Positions 1 through 5,752 of a stretch of DNA of 6,574 nt are shown here, piece after piece. Both the position numbers and the translations under genes were made by a program. Numbering within the stretch: the stretch's first letter is position 1; each line of letters opens with the position of its first letter. The notes below the pieces were generated by a model that was not told where the DNA came from, made no database searches, and saw only the letters and a program-made list of their open reading frames with translations. Origin of the DNA: an uncultured Clostridia bacterium (GTDB taxonomy: Bacteria > Bacillota > Clostridia > TANB77 > CAG-508); contig CAKPCK010000027.1 of NCBI GenBank assembly GCA_934141555.1, positions 1 to 6,574 on the forward strand, written 5' to 3'.

Positions 1-12
1 TGCTCTTTTATT

Positions 13-1572
13 CTATTTTAAATTAATAATTAAAGGATCCATTTCATAATATATTCCTCCATATGATTGCTCATCATTTACAGGATTAATTATTGATTCA
101 ACTGGAACTATTTTTATATAGTCTGTATCACATTTTTCTATTAATAAATATTCAATTGTTTCCCAAACAGCATTAGAATATGTTTTAGTTGGAATATCAT
201 GTGGATCGTAATTTTCTCTAAATCCATTACTATATATTAATGTATGTTTATTACTAGTTCTAAAACAAGAAAGTTCTTTTCCATTTGCATCATATACTTT
301 ATATTCACTTGTTAATGGTAAATGTTCAATATTATGATCTGAATATCTATTTGCAAATGCTTTTGAAGATTGTTTACTTGCAGAATGATTTATCTGTACA
401 ATTGTTTGCATTGGAGAATCTACTACTTTTTCAACAGTTTGAGTAATATTTCTAAATTCAGATACTATTTGTGGATTCTCTATGACTTTACTATCTTTTA
501 ATACTTCATTTTTTGAAACATTAACTTCAAAATCAAAAGATATATCCTTAATATATTTATTTTCTTCATCTACACTTTGTAATAAATTTCTTGCAAACCA
601 TTGACAATTACTTGACCAATAATTTTGCATACTTTTCCAATCTACTGCATTAACCAATTTGTTATTTTTTAGTGAAATTTTAAAATTTTCTTTTCCATTT
701 AATTCATCATCTGTTAAAGCATACATTGTATATACTTTATATTCATATTCATTTATTTTTTCTACTTTTTGATAATTATTCACACAATATGGAATATCAT
801 CAATATAAATGCTTGCATACCATTCTTGATTTGGATTAAATTTGTCATAATTTTGTATTCCACCAACTTGTTCTGTATTAAGTGCTAATCCAATTTTATA
901 CCCAGTATGTTTTCTTTCTTCTAACTGTTCATCAATTTTCTTTAATTGTTTTTCTAAATATTCTTCATATTCTAGAGTATTTTTTATATCAGTATCTATG
1001 TCATAATTTCCAAGTTGAAATTTTTTTGCAAGTTCTTCATTTCCTTCTTTTTGATATTTTCTCCATAAAATATGTCTCACATCATTAACCACAGATTTTT
1101 TGACTTCTTCTTTTCTTTGTTCGTATTCAGCATCATCTGATTCTTTATATATTGTTTGATCAAGTTTTAAGTTTTTATAATCTTCTTGACTTAATTTTAC
1201 ATCAAATTCTAATATTGTTATTCCTTCATTACACATTGTTGATGTTAATTCAATAGTAGTTTCTCCATATGCTATACTTTGATTTTCAACAGGTTGTTTA
1301 TAATTTTTATATTGTTCAATGAACTTTGTTCCAAAAGAATTAAATATAGGTATTTCACTAATATTTCCTCCTGTAACTGCATATGCAATTCCAAAGCTTC
1401 CTGCTAATGCTCCAATAATAGAAGATATTATTACAATTATTTTAGTAATGTATTCTTTTATTTTATGCTTTTTCTTGCTATATAAAGCTTCATTTATAGC
1501 TTTTTCATATGTAACTGGTTCTGTTATATTTTGAGTCAAAATTTTCTTTATTTTATTATCTAGCATATCCAT
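13..1572 (-). CDS. Large DUF4179-like membrane protein, candidate anti-sigma factor
   Basis: This is probably the membrane anti-sigma factor or sensor for the ECF sigma factor encoded just upstream. From the chosen start it has about 43 cytoplasmic residues, one membrane helix at about 44-66 (IIVIISSIIGALAG...) and a long extracytoplasmic part, giving 519 aa. After the helix comes an IPIFNSFG segment and then a strand-rich region (ETTIELTSTMCNEGITILEFDV) that resembles the DUF4179 layout of clostridial anti-sigma proteins. The C-terminal 350 residues are rich in K/E/N/Y and I do not recognise them. The start at 1572 is chosen because a GGGGG Shine-Dalgarno (1582-1586) lies 9 nt upstream; the in-frame ATG at 1581 abuts that motif directly. 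The gene overlaps the sigma gene by 17 nt, so translational coupling is likely. Topology and context are clear. The anti-sigma role is inferred, and family assignment beyond the N-terminal third is uncertain. Confidence 0.75.
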   Translation of the reverse strand: MDMLDNKIKKILTQNITEPVTYEKAINEALYSKKKHKIKEYITKIIVIISSIIGALAGSFGIAYAVTGGNISEIPIFNSFGTKFIEQYKNYKQPVENQSIAYGETTIELTSTMCNEGITILEFDVKLSQEDYKNLKLDQTIYKESDDAEYEQRKEEVKKSVVNDVRHILWRKYQKEGNEELAKKFQLGNYDIDTDIKNTLEYEEYLEKQLKKIDEQLEERKHTGYKIGLALNTEQVGGIQNYDKFNPNQEWYASIYIDDIPYCVNNYQKVEKINEYEYKVYTMYALTDDELNGKENFKISLKNNKLVNAVDWKSMQNYWSSNCQWFARNLLQSVDEENKYIKDISFDFEVNVSKNEVLKDSKVIENPQIVSEFRNITQTVEKVVDSPMQTIVQINHSASKQSSKAFANRYSDHNIEHLPLTSEYKVYDANGKELSCFRTSNKHTLIYSNGFRENYDPHDIPTKTYSNAVWETIEYLLIEKCDTDYIKIVPVESIINPVNDEQSYGGIYYEMDPLIINLK

Positions 1573-2095
1573 AAGAATCATCCCCCTTTATATATTTGTT
1601 TTTAATTTTCTCTTTTCCTCTTCTTAATCTTGTTTTAATTGTATTTTCGTTTGATTTTAATATTTTTGCAATATCTTTAATTGAATAATCTTCTAGATAA
1701 AATAACAGCATTGCTATTCTTTCATCATAATTTAAGTCTTTTAAAATTAAATAAAAATCTAGTTTTTCTAATTCATTATAAGTTTCTGAAGTAGAACAAT
1801 TTGACTCTGTTTCTAGCTCTTCAAATGAAATATTTCTATTTTTGTTTCTTTTATATATTTGATTACATTTATTTACTAATATTTTTATAATCCATGTTTT
1901 ACATGATTCTTTTTTACTTAATTTTTTTATATTTTTGAATGCTGATATCATTGTTTCTTGAACAGCATCTTCTATGTCATCTTCGCATGACAATCGACAT
2001 CTAGCTATTTTGTATAAATCTTGTCTAATTGTATGTATTAATTGTGTAAATGCTTTTTTGTCACCTTTTTGTGCTTTTTCAACTAATTCTTCCAT
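1556..2095 (-). CDS. ECF-type RNA polymerase sigma factor
   Basis: This is a 179-aa sigma-70 family factor of the extracytoplasmic-function group, which would direct RNA polymerase to a small regulon. Region 2 spans about residues 4-85, with the core-binding motif DIEDAVQETMISAF at 40-53 and a following WIIKILVNKC segment. A linker (about 86-118) separates it from region 4 (about 119-168), where the helix-turn-helix reads YSIKDIAKILKSNENTIKTR followed by RRGKEKIK. The start at 2095 has GGAGG at 2101-2105, 5 nt upstream. The longer frame from 2122 has no Shine-Dalgarno and would place this motif inside the gene. The stop overlaps the next gene, a membrane anti-sigma candidate, as in typical sigma/anti-sigma pairs. 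A TGAAAC-type element upstream (2151-2163) suggests ECF-dependent expression, possibly autoregulation. The target regulon cannot be told from sequence. Confidence 0.93.
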   Translation of the reverse strand: MEELVEKAQKGDKKAFTQLIHTIRQDLYKIARCRLSCEDDIEDAVQETMISAFKNIKKLSKKESCKTWIIKILVNKCNQIYKRNKNRNISFEELETESNCSTSETYNELEKLDFYLILKDLNYDERIAMLLFYLEDYSIKDIAKILKSNENTIKTRLRRGKEKIKNKYIKGDDSYGYAR

Positions 2096-2150
2096 AATTT
2101 CCTCCGTATAATATGTACACATTTTACATCTATATGAGTTCTTAGTCTAC

Positions 2151-2163
2151 TAAAAAAGTTTCA
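2151..2163 (-). promoter_or_regulatory. Candidate ECF -35 element upstream of the sigma gene
   Basis: The minus strand reads TGAAACTTTTTTA, a TGAAAC core followed by a T-tract as in many Firmicute ECF sigma -35 elements. It lies 55 nt upstream of the sigma start. The identical 13-mer precedes the sigma-serpin gene (4383-4395). In both copies an ATA-containing heptamer (here CATATAG) begins 21 nt after the C. That is longer than the usual 16-17 nt ECF spacing, and there is no clear CGTC/CGTA -10, so the promoter assignment stays tentative. Confidence 0.45.
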
Positions 2164-2227
2164 TAAAAATAAAAAATATCATATCACTTGAAGTAGGATT
2201 TAAGTCAAGAGTAATTTTGAAAAAAGA

Positions 2228-2267
2228 AAAAGTCACACACCTCACATTTAAGGTATGTAACTTTTTT
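2228..2267 (-). terminator. Rho-independent terminator after the sigma-serpin operon
   Basis: The minus-strand RNA forms a 16-bp stem (2267-2252 with 2243-2228) and an 8-nt loop. It is fully paired with two G-U wobbles, and a run of U follows (2227-2221). Read as plus-strand RNA the same two positions become A-C mismatches, which supports minus-strand use. It lies about 55 nt after the stop of the membrane protein gene, so it would separate that operon from the downstream sigma/anti-sigma pair. Confidence 0.85.
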
Positions 2268-2323
2268 CTAGTTGTTTTTGATTTTCCAAATTACTAGAAT
2301 TTTCTTTTATATTTTCATTCCAA

Positions 2324-2701
2324 TTATATCATTGCTACAAATTTATTTGATAGAAAAACAAATATACAAAATCCAAATATAATTATAAAAAATGATAATA
2401 TTAAATAGACAATTATGCTTGTTTTTACTTTTTTCATAACTTTAACATTTAATGGCAATAGTAATAACAATATTGGTATTATAGGTAATAAATAACATAC
2501 ATAAATATTAGTAATATTCCCTAAATATTTTATAGACAGCATTATCAAAGTAAAATATATTGCCACCCCTAAGAAACCTGTCATAAAATTATATATTTGA
2601 GCTACTATCAATAAATATTTATCATCAAAATTATATTTTAAAAAAATTATAACTGTCAATATACTAATTATCCACATAAATAACGCAATCCAATAAATCA
2701 T
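2324..2701 (-). CDS. Small four-helix integral membrane protein, function unknown
   Basis: This 125-aa protein is almost entirely hydrophobic. I see membrane helices at about 2-22, 36-58, 66-86 (with a LLPIIPILLLLLP core) and 94-117. A short basic loop (KVMKKVK, 87-93) between helices 3 and 4 is probably cytoplasmic. There is no signal peptide, lipobox or catalytic motif, and I do not recognise the family. The start has AAGGAG with about 7 nt spacing. The gene begins 26 nt after the stop of the sigma-serpin fusion and ends just before a strong terminator, so the two probably form one transcript. That context suggests a role linked to the fusion, for example as a membrane partner, sensor or target of the same stress response. 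This is inference from position only. Confidence 0.75.
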   Translation of the reverse strand: MIYWIALFMWIISILTVIIFLKYNFDDKYLLIVAQIYNFMTGFLGVAIYFTLIMLSIKYLGNITNIYVCYLLPIIPILLLLLPLNVKVMKKVKTSIIVYLILSFFIIIFGFCIFVFLSNKFVAMI

Positions 2702-2727
2702 TACTTATCTCCTTCTAATCTTTAAAT

Positions 2728-4344
2728 CTAATTATTTTCTCCTGCTACTAATACATCAGTATTATCCACTTTTAATGCAAAATAAGGTTTTTCTTTGTTT
2801 TCTTCTTTTAAATATAAAATAAAGTCATCATTATAAATAAATTTTCTTCCTGTTTCAAATACTTCTTTTTCTAAAGCTTCTATTAAAGCTTCACTTTTTA
2901 CACTTCCACCATAATTATTTAGTTCAAAATCTATTGTTTGAATTGCTTGTCTAATATACCAGTTTGTTCCTTTTATCCATCTTCCACAAAGTTCATTATA
3001 ATTTATTTCATCATTAATTTTAATAAATGGTATATTTAGAATATCATTTTTCTTCCAATTTTTATCTCCTGTATATTTTGCTTGCTTTTCTAACATTTCT
3101 TTATAATTTTCTTCAAAGGATTTGTTTTCTCCTGTTGTTCTATATAGATAAACTTCTTCTCCTTCTTTTGTTTTTAATTTAATTGCAAAATCTTCTTCTG
3201 AGTTATAAAATAATATTTCAATATTTTTACTTGCATTTTGTGAAGTATCTGGCTCTATTCCAAAATATTTTACTTTTTCTTCTGAATCTCCAAAGATATT
3301 ATCTTTTAAAGTTGGAAACTTTTCTAAATAATTAAATTCCTTTTTTAACATTGCATATAATACATAAACTTCAGGATTTCCCCATTGTACTTTATCTAAT
3401 ATTTTACTATTTTCATTAAACTTTTCTTTTATTCCATTTTCAATTTTATCTTTTAAGTCAAATGATGCTGTACCATGAATTTTAAAGTATGAATTAGAAT
3501 TTAATTCGTTTACTGTGAATATTTGTTTATTTAGTTCATCTGCTAATTCTGATGAACCATCTTCAAATTCTATTTTTCCACCAATAACATCATTCATAAA
3601 ATCATTCCATACTAAATTAAAGGTTCCACACCATACTTTATTTGTATCTATTGATGATATCTTACTTGTAAATGTAGGAGCCATTTTTGCCTTTCCTGAA
3701 AAACTTTCTACAATTTTTGCTGTTGCATATACTCCTCCTGCAAGTAAAATACTTATACATAATATTGCTATAATTACTTTTGAAACTTTATTCATTTCAT
3801 CAAATCCTTTCTTTATTAAAATTTTGCGTAATTCTTTTTTGCCTCTATGGATAAGATTTCTAACATTTTGAACTGATTCTCCAAGTATTTGTGCTGTTTC
3901 TTTATATGTAAGTTTTTCAATTTGAGTTAAATATATTGTATTTTTATATCTATCTTCTAGCATATTTATAGCGTTTATTATTTCTTTTTGTTTTTCGTTT
4001 TTTGTAACTATATCAGCAACATCTTGTTCAATGCTATTAAATTCGTGTAATACATATGTTTCATTTATTTCTGTTCTCTTTTTTTCTGTATTTATATAAT
4101 TATATGCTCTGCTTTTAGCTACTAAATATATATAATATTTGAAAGTATATCCTTCTTTTATTTTATTTTGCATAACATAAACAAATGTATCTTGTGTTAT
4201 ATCTTCTGCTTTTTGATAGTCTTTGACAATATTATAAATAAAATATTGTATTTTTTCTTTATACTTGTTATACAACAATTCGAATGCTTCTTTGTTTCCA
4301 TCTAAATATTCATTATATAATTTTATATCTAAATCTTTTTCCAT
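2728..4344 (-). CDS. ECF sigma factor fused to a membrane helix and serpin-like extracytoplasmic domain
   Basis: This is a 538-aa composite protein. Residues 1-180 form a complete ECF sigma factor: region 2 at about 10-85 with the motif AEDITQDTFVYVM (46-58), and region 4 at about 123-178 with the helix-turn-helix LTYKETAQILGESVQNVRNLIHRGKKELR. Residues 186-206 form one membrane helix or signal anchor. The remaining ~330 residues should lie outside the membrane and follow serpin landmarks in order: VYVLYAMLKKEF (326-337, compare LVNAIYFKGxW); FAIKLKTKEGEEVYLY (386-401, compare LELPYKG...LIILP); IPFIKINDEINYNEL (438-452, compare LPKFKIE); IRQAIQTIDFELNNYGG (464-480, compare the VIHKAFIEVNEEGT breach/hinge); and KFIYNDDFILYLKEENKEKPYFALKV (501-526, compare the FNRPFLFxIR...LFMGKV tail). 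The hinge lacks the alanine run of inhibitory serpins and the reactive loop looks helical, so it is probably non-inhibitory. The start has AGGG, 6 nt upstream. Sigma and membrane parts are secure; the serpin-like call comes from pattern reading by eye. Confidence 0.85.
   Translation of the reverse strand: MEKDLDIKLYNEYLDGNKEAFELLYNKYKEKIQYFIYNIVKDYQKAEDITQDTFVYVMQNKIKEGYTFKYYIYLVAKSRAYNYINTEKKRTEINETYVLHEFNSIEQDVADIVTKNEKQKEIINAINMLEDRYKNTIYLTQIEKLTYKETAQILGESVQNVRNLIHRGKKELRKILIKKGFDEMNKVSKVIIAILCISILLAGGVYATAKIVESFSGKAKMAPTFTSKISSIDTNKVWCGTFNLVWNDFMNDVIGGKIEFEDGSSELADELNKQIFTVNELNSNSYFKIHGTASFDLKDKIENGIKEKFNENSKILDKVQWGNPEVYVLYAMLKKEFNYLEKFPTLKDNIFGDSEEKVKYFGIEPDTSQNASKNIEILFYNSEEDFAIKLKTKEGEEVYLYRTTGENKSFEENYKEMLEKQAKYTGDKNWKKNDILNIPFIKINDEINYNELCGRWIKGTNWYIRQAIQTIDFELNNYGGSVKSEALIEALEKEVFETGRKFIYNDDFILYLKEENKEKPYFALKVDNTDVLVAGENN
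3793..3810 (-). promoter_or_regulatory. Possible internal ribosome binding site and start within the sigma-serpin fusion
   Basis: Inside the fusion ORF the minus strand reads AAAGGA (3805-3810), 9 nt before an in-frame ATG (3793-3795, residue 184). This ATG sits exactly at the domain boundary and would give a 355-aa protein starting MNKVSKVIIAILC, which looks like a natural signal-anchor N-terminus. This could be a relic of two former genes, or a working second start that makes a free membrane/serpin-like protein alongside the fusion. Confidence 0.4.
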
Positions 4345-4382
4345 ATCTTACCCTGCTTTCACATATACAAACAGTTGAAATT

Positions 4383-4395
4383 TAAAAAAGTTTCA
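4383..4395 (-). promoter_or_regulatory. Candidate ECF -35 element upstream of the sigma-serpin gene
   Basis: The minus strand reads TGAAACTTTTTTA, identical over 13 bp to the element upstream of the second sigma gene (2151-2163). It lies 38 nt before the start codon. A GTATATG heptamer begins 21 nt after the C, the same offset as CATATAG at the other copy. The repetition suggests control by the same ECF sigma factor, but there is no canonical -10 and the spacing is longer than usual. Confidence 0.45.
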
Positions 4396-4410
4396 AAATT
4401 TTATGTTTTT

Positions 4411-4440
4411 TTATTTTATCATATCTCCAAATGCTTCCAT
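4411..4440 (-). other. Nine-codon ORF with a good ribosome binding site
   Basis: A tiny ORF encodes MEAFGDMIK and is preceded by GAAGGAG with 5 nt spacing. Its ATG directly abuts the TAA of the upstream coding remnant (TAAATG). It could be the 5' stub of a truncated gene that once followed the remnant, or a chance ORF. It lies just before the ECF-like element of the sigma-serpin gene. I cannot show that it is translated to any purpose. Confidence 0.25.
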
Positions 4441-4557
4441 TTATTCTCCTTCTTTTATTTCTGTGATGTTTCCATTTTTATCAAATTCATATATTATTTT
4501 ACATCGTGAATTTTCATCATAATATTCTCTATATAATGGATGTTCATAATCATCATA
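4441..4557 (-). pseudogene. 3' remnant of an unknown gene with no start codon
   Basis: An open frame of 38 codons starts YDDYEHPLYREYYDENSRCK and ends YEFDKNGNITEIKEGE. Its composition (acidic/aromatic, with a YEFDKNGN turn like those in YD-type or wall-associated repeats) looks like real protein rather than AT-rich noise. The frame contains no ATG, GTG or TTG, and a stop lies three codons upstream, so it cannot be translated as it stands. It begins a few bases after the NUDIX stop, in another frame. I read it as the tail of a gene whose front was deleted. The rest of the gap to 4344 holds only the nine-codon ORF and the TGAAAC element. Confidence 0.5.
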
Positions 4558-4562
4558 ATTTA

Positions 4563-4967
4563 TTAATTATTTTTTACAATTCCATCTTTTTTAATTTTTT
4601 CTATTATTTTTGTGTAAACTCTATCACATACCCATGGTTCAGAAGATACTTTCACTACTTCATTTATTGGAAACCACTTTACACCACTATTTTCATCTTC
4701 TTTTATGTGTATTTCTTCATTTTCGTCCGCTTCTAATAAATATGTTACATTTAAGTGAACATGTGAACCAACATATTTTCCTCTTTTTTCATGTCCATCT
4801 ACAGTAACTATTTCTATTGAATAAATATCTTCTGAAATTGGCCTAACATTCTTTATTCCTGTTTCTTCTTTTGCTTCTTTCATAGCCACATGTAAAAGAT
4901 CATTGTCTCCATCACTATGTCCTCCTGTCCACGCCCATGAATTATAAATTTTGTGATATATCATCAA
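4563..4967 (-). CDS. NUDIX hydrolase with a disrupted 5' end
   Basis: NUDIX hydrolases cleave nucleoside diphosphates linked to another moiety, using a Mg-binding helix. From the TTG at 4967 (134 aa), the Nudix box spans about residues 16-38 (GHSDGDN...KEAKEETGI). The catalytic EE pair (34-35) is intact; the box glutamate is replaced by N22 and the usual Arg by K30. The preceding NSWAWTGGH segment is typical of a clostridial NUDIX subfamily with unknown substrate. The true N-terminus is missing: family-like codons (GHFTSSAFILN, then KERTKLL) continue in frame upstream of the TTG back to the pyrophosphatase stop, with no ATG among them. The TTG has no ribosome binding site. The adjacent ATG (4964) overlaps the stop of a 24-codon ORF (4964-5038) that does have a GGAG, so re-initiation is possible. 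The gene is probably damaged, but some expression cannot be excluded. Confidence 0.7.
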   Translation of the reverse strand: MMIYHKIYNSWAWTGGHSDGDNDLLHVAMKEAKEETGIKNVRPISEDIYSIEIVTVDGHEKRGKYVGSHVHLNVTYLLEADENEEIHIKEDENSGVKWFPINEVVKVSSEPWVCDRVYTKIIEKIKKDGIVKNN

Positions 4968-5052
4968 AAGTTTTGTTCTTTCTTTATTAAGAATAAATGC
5001 TGAACTTGTAAAATGTCCATATTCATTTTGTCTATCATATATAATTCTCCAT
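4968..5052 (-). pseudogene. Displaced N-terminal codons of the NUDIX hydrolase
   Basis: The codons upstream of the TTG read ...YDRQNEYGHFTSSAFILN... in the NUDIX frame and match the strand that normally precedes the NSWAWTGGH motif, so they are real NUDIX sequence. No start codon exists between them and the pyrophosphatase TAA (5061-5063), which lies in the same frame. An ATG at 5052 begins MENYI and then stops. Adding one TA unit to the TATATAT tract (5037-5043) would join it to the NUDIX frame. Even so joined, the protein would probably lack part of the N-terminal region usual in this subfamily. Confidence 0.55.
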
Positions 5053-5060
5053 TTCTTTAT

Positions 5061-5396
5061 TTATCTTATAATTATATGTTCAAAAAAACGTTCTTGAAAC
5101 TCTACTAAAGCTTCAATGGCATCATTACTATAATTTTTGTATTTAGGAATAATTACTAACTTATCGTCATCATCATTAATTCTATGGATTACAGCTATAC
5201 ATTTTCCTGTAAAATCTTTTATTGGCTCAAAAACTCCTAATACATAACAGTCAATTTCTTCTCCATCTCCACTAATTGTATTTGGAATAAATCCATAATT
5301 AACAGGATAAATAAATCCGTGTTTAGGATGTTTACTTCCAAGCTCTCTATCTATTTTTACACCAATAATCTTCCCTATATAATCTTTATTTGCCAT
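5061..5396 (-). CDS. Inorganic pyrophosphatase-family protein (small clostridial type)
   Basis: This 111-aa soluble protein resembles family I inorganic pyrophosphatases, which hydrolyse PPi in the cytoplasm. Conserved pieces appear in order: DRELGSKHPKH (16-26), YPVNYGFIPN (30-39, the YPxNYGfI motif), DGEEIDCYVLG (44-54, in place of the classical metal-binding DxDPxD), VIHRINDDDDK (69-79) and a closing FQERFFE (100-106). It is much shorter than the ~175-aa housekeeping enzyme but matches my memory of a short clostridial family. The altered Asp motif leaves the substrate uncertain. The start at 5396 has AAGGAG (5403-5408) 6 nt upstream; an upstream in-frame ATG at 5456 lacks a ribosome binding site and lies within the promoter. 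A consensus promoter lies at 5425-5453. The damaged NUDIX gene follows without a gap. Confidence 0.85.
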   Translation of the reverse strand: MANKDYIGKIIGVKIDRELGSKHPKHGFIYPVNYGFIPNTISGDGEEIDCYVLGVFEPIKDFTGKCIAVIHRINDDDDKLVIIPKYKNYSNDAIEALVEFQERFFEHIIIR

Positions 5397-5424
5397 CTTA
5401 CTCTCCTTAATAAATTCTATATAT

Positions 5425-5453
5425 TTTATATCATAAAAATATTTAATTATCAA
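5425..5453 (-). promoter_or_regulatory. Sigma-A promoter for the pyrophosphatase gene
   Basis: The minus strand shows TTGATA (5448-5453), a 17-nt spacer and TATAAA (5425-5430), followed by the Shine-Dalgarno and the start at 5396. It lies just after the GNAT terminator, so the pyrophosphatase begins a new transcription unit. Confidence 0.7.
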
Positions 5454-5470
5454 CATTCTTGTTTATAATT

Positions 5471-5495
5471 AAAGACAGCTCATTTGGCTGCCTTT
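5471..5495 (-). terminator. Terminator after the GNAT gene
   Basis: The minus-strand RNA forms a 9-bp stem AAAGGCAGC/GCUGUCUUU with a 7-nt loop, starting 4 nt after the GNAT stop. One pair is a G-U wobble on the minus strand but an A-C mismatch on the plus strand. The minus-strand U-tract is short (UUUAAUU); the plus strand has a run of six T, so weak bidirectional action is possible. Confidence 0.7.
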
Positions 5496-5499
5496 TTTC

Positions 5500-5751
5500 T
5501 TACTTGTTTTCTATTACTTTTTTTGCATACGAACAAGTTGCTTTTATGTTTTTAGTATACTTTTTTGAATTTTCTATAACATTTTCTACTAGTTTTCTTG
5601 CTATTCCTTGACCTTGATAATTACTATCTACTTCTGTGTGTATTATATTCCAAACATCATTTGTTTCTTCAAAATCACATTCTCCTATTTGTTTTTTATT
5701 ATCATAAGCTATTGCTTTATTCTTATTTTTCTCAAATACTATCTCTATCAT
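5500..5751 (-). CDS. Small GNAT-family N-acetyltransferase
   Basis: This 83-aa protein resembles the compact GCN5-related acetyltransferases of the Acetyltransf_CG (YjdJ-like) type, which bind acetyl-CoA; the acceptor is usually unknown. The acetyl-CoA loop reads QGQGIARKLVENV (46-58), after the strand WNIIHTEVDSNYQ. The C-terminal motif ATCSYAKKVIE (71-81) is characteristic of this small family. The length is slightly short of the usual ~90 aa but the fold looks complete. The start at 5751 has GGAGG, which lies inside the last codons of the toxin ORF, and one base separates the two genes, so translation is probably coupled. It shares its transcript with the toxin gene and ends at the hairpin at 5471-5495. 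Confidence 0.85.
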   Translation of the reverse strand: MIEIVFEKNKNKAIAYDNKKQIGECDFEETNDVWNIIHTEVDSNYQGQGIARKLVENVIENSKKYTKNIKATCSYAKKVIENK

Positions 5752-5752
5752 A

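Noticed and set aside
882..1534. Plus-strand open frames at 882-1088 and 1319-1534
   Set aside because: They lie opposite a well-supported minus-strand gene, are rich in F/L/I/Y from AT-rich antisense reading, and have no clear ribosome binding site.
4383..4396. TTGAAA at 4391-4396 as a sigma-A -35
   Set aside because: No TATAAT-like hexamer lies 16-18 nt downstream; the nearest ATA-rich element is about 23 nt away.
4506..4807. Plus-strand open frames over the NUDIX gene and its downstream remnant
   Set aside because: They are antisense to recognisable NUDIX sequence and show His/Phe/Tyr-rich noise with no domain.
5397..5456. A longer pyrophosphatase starting at 5456
   Set aside because: The extra 20 codons cover the -35/-10 promoter and lack a ribosome binding site; AAGGAG sits just before the start at 5396.
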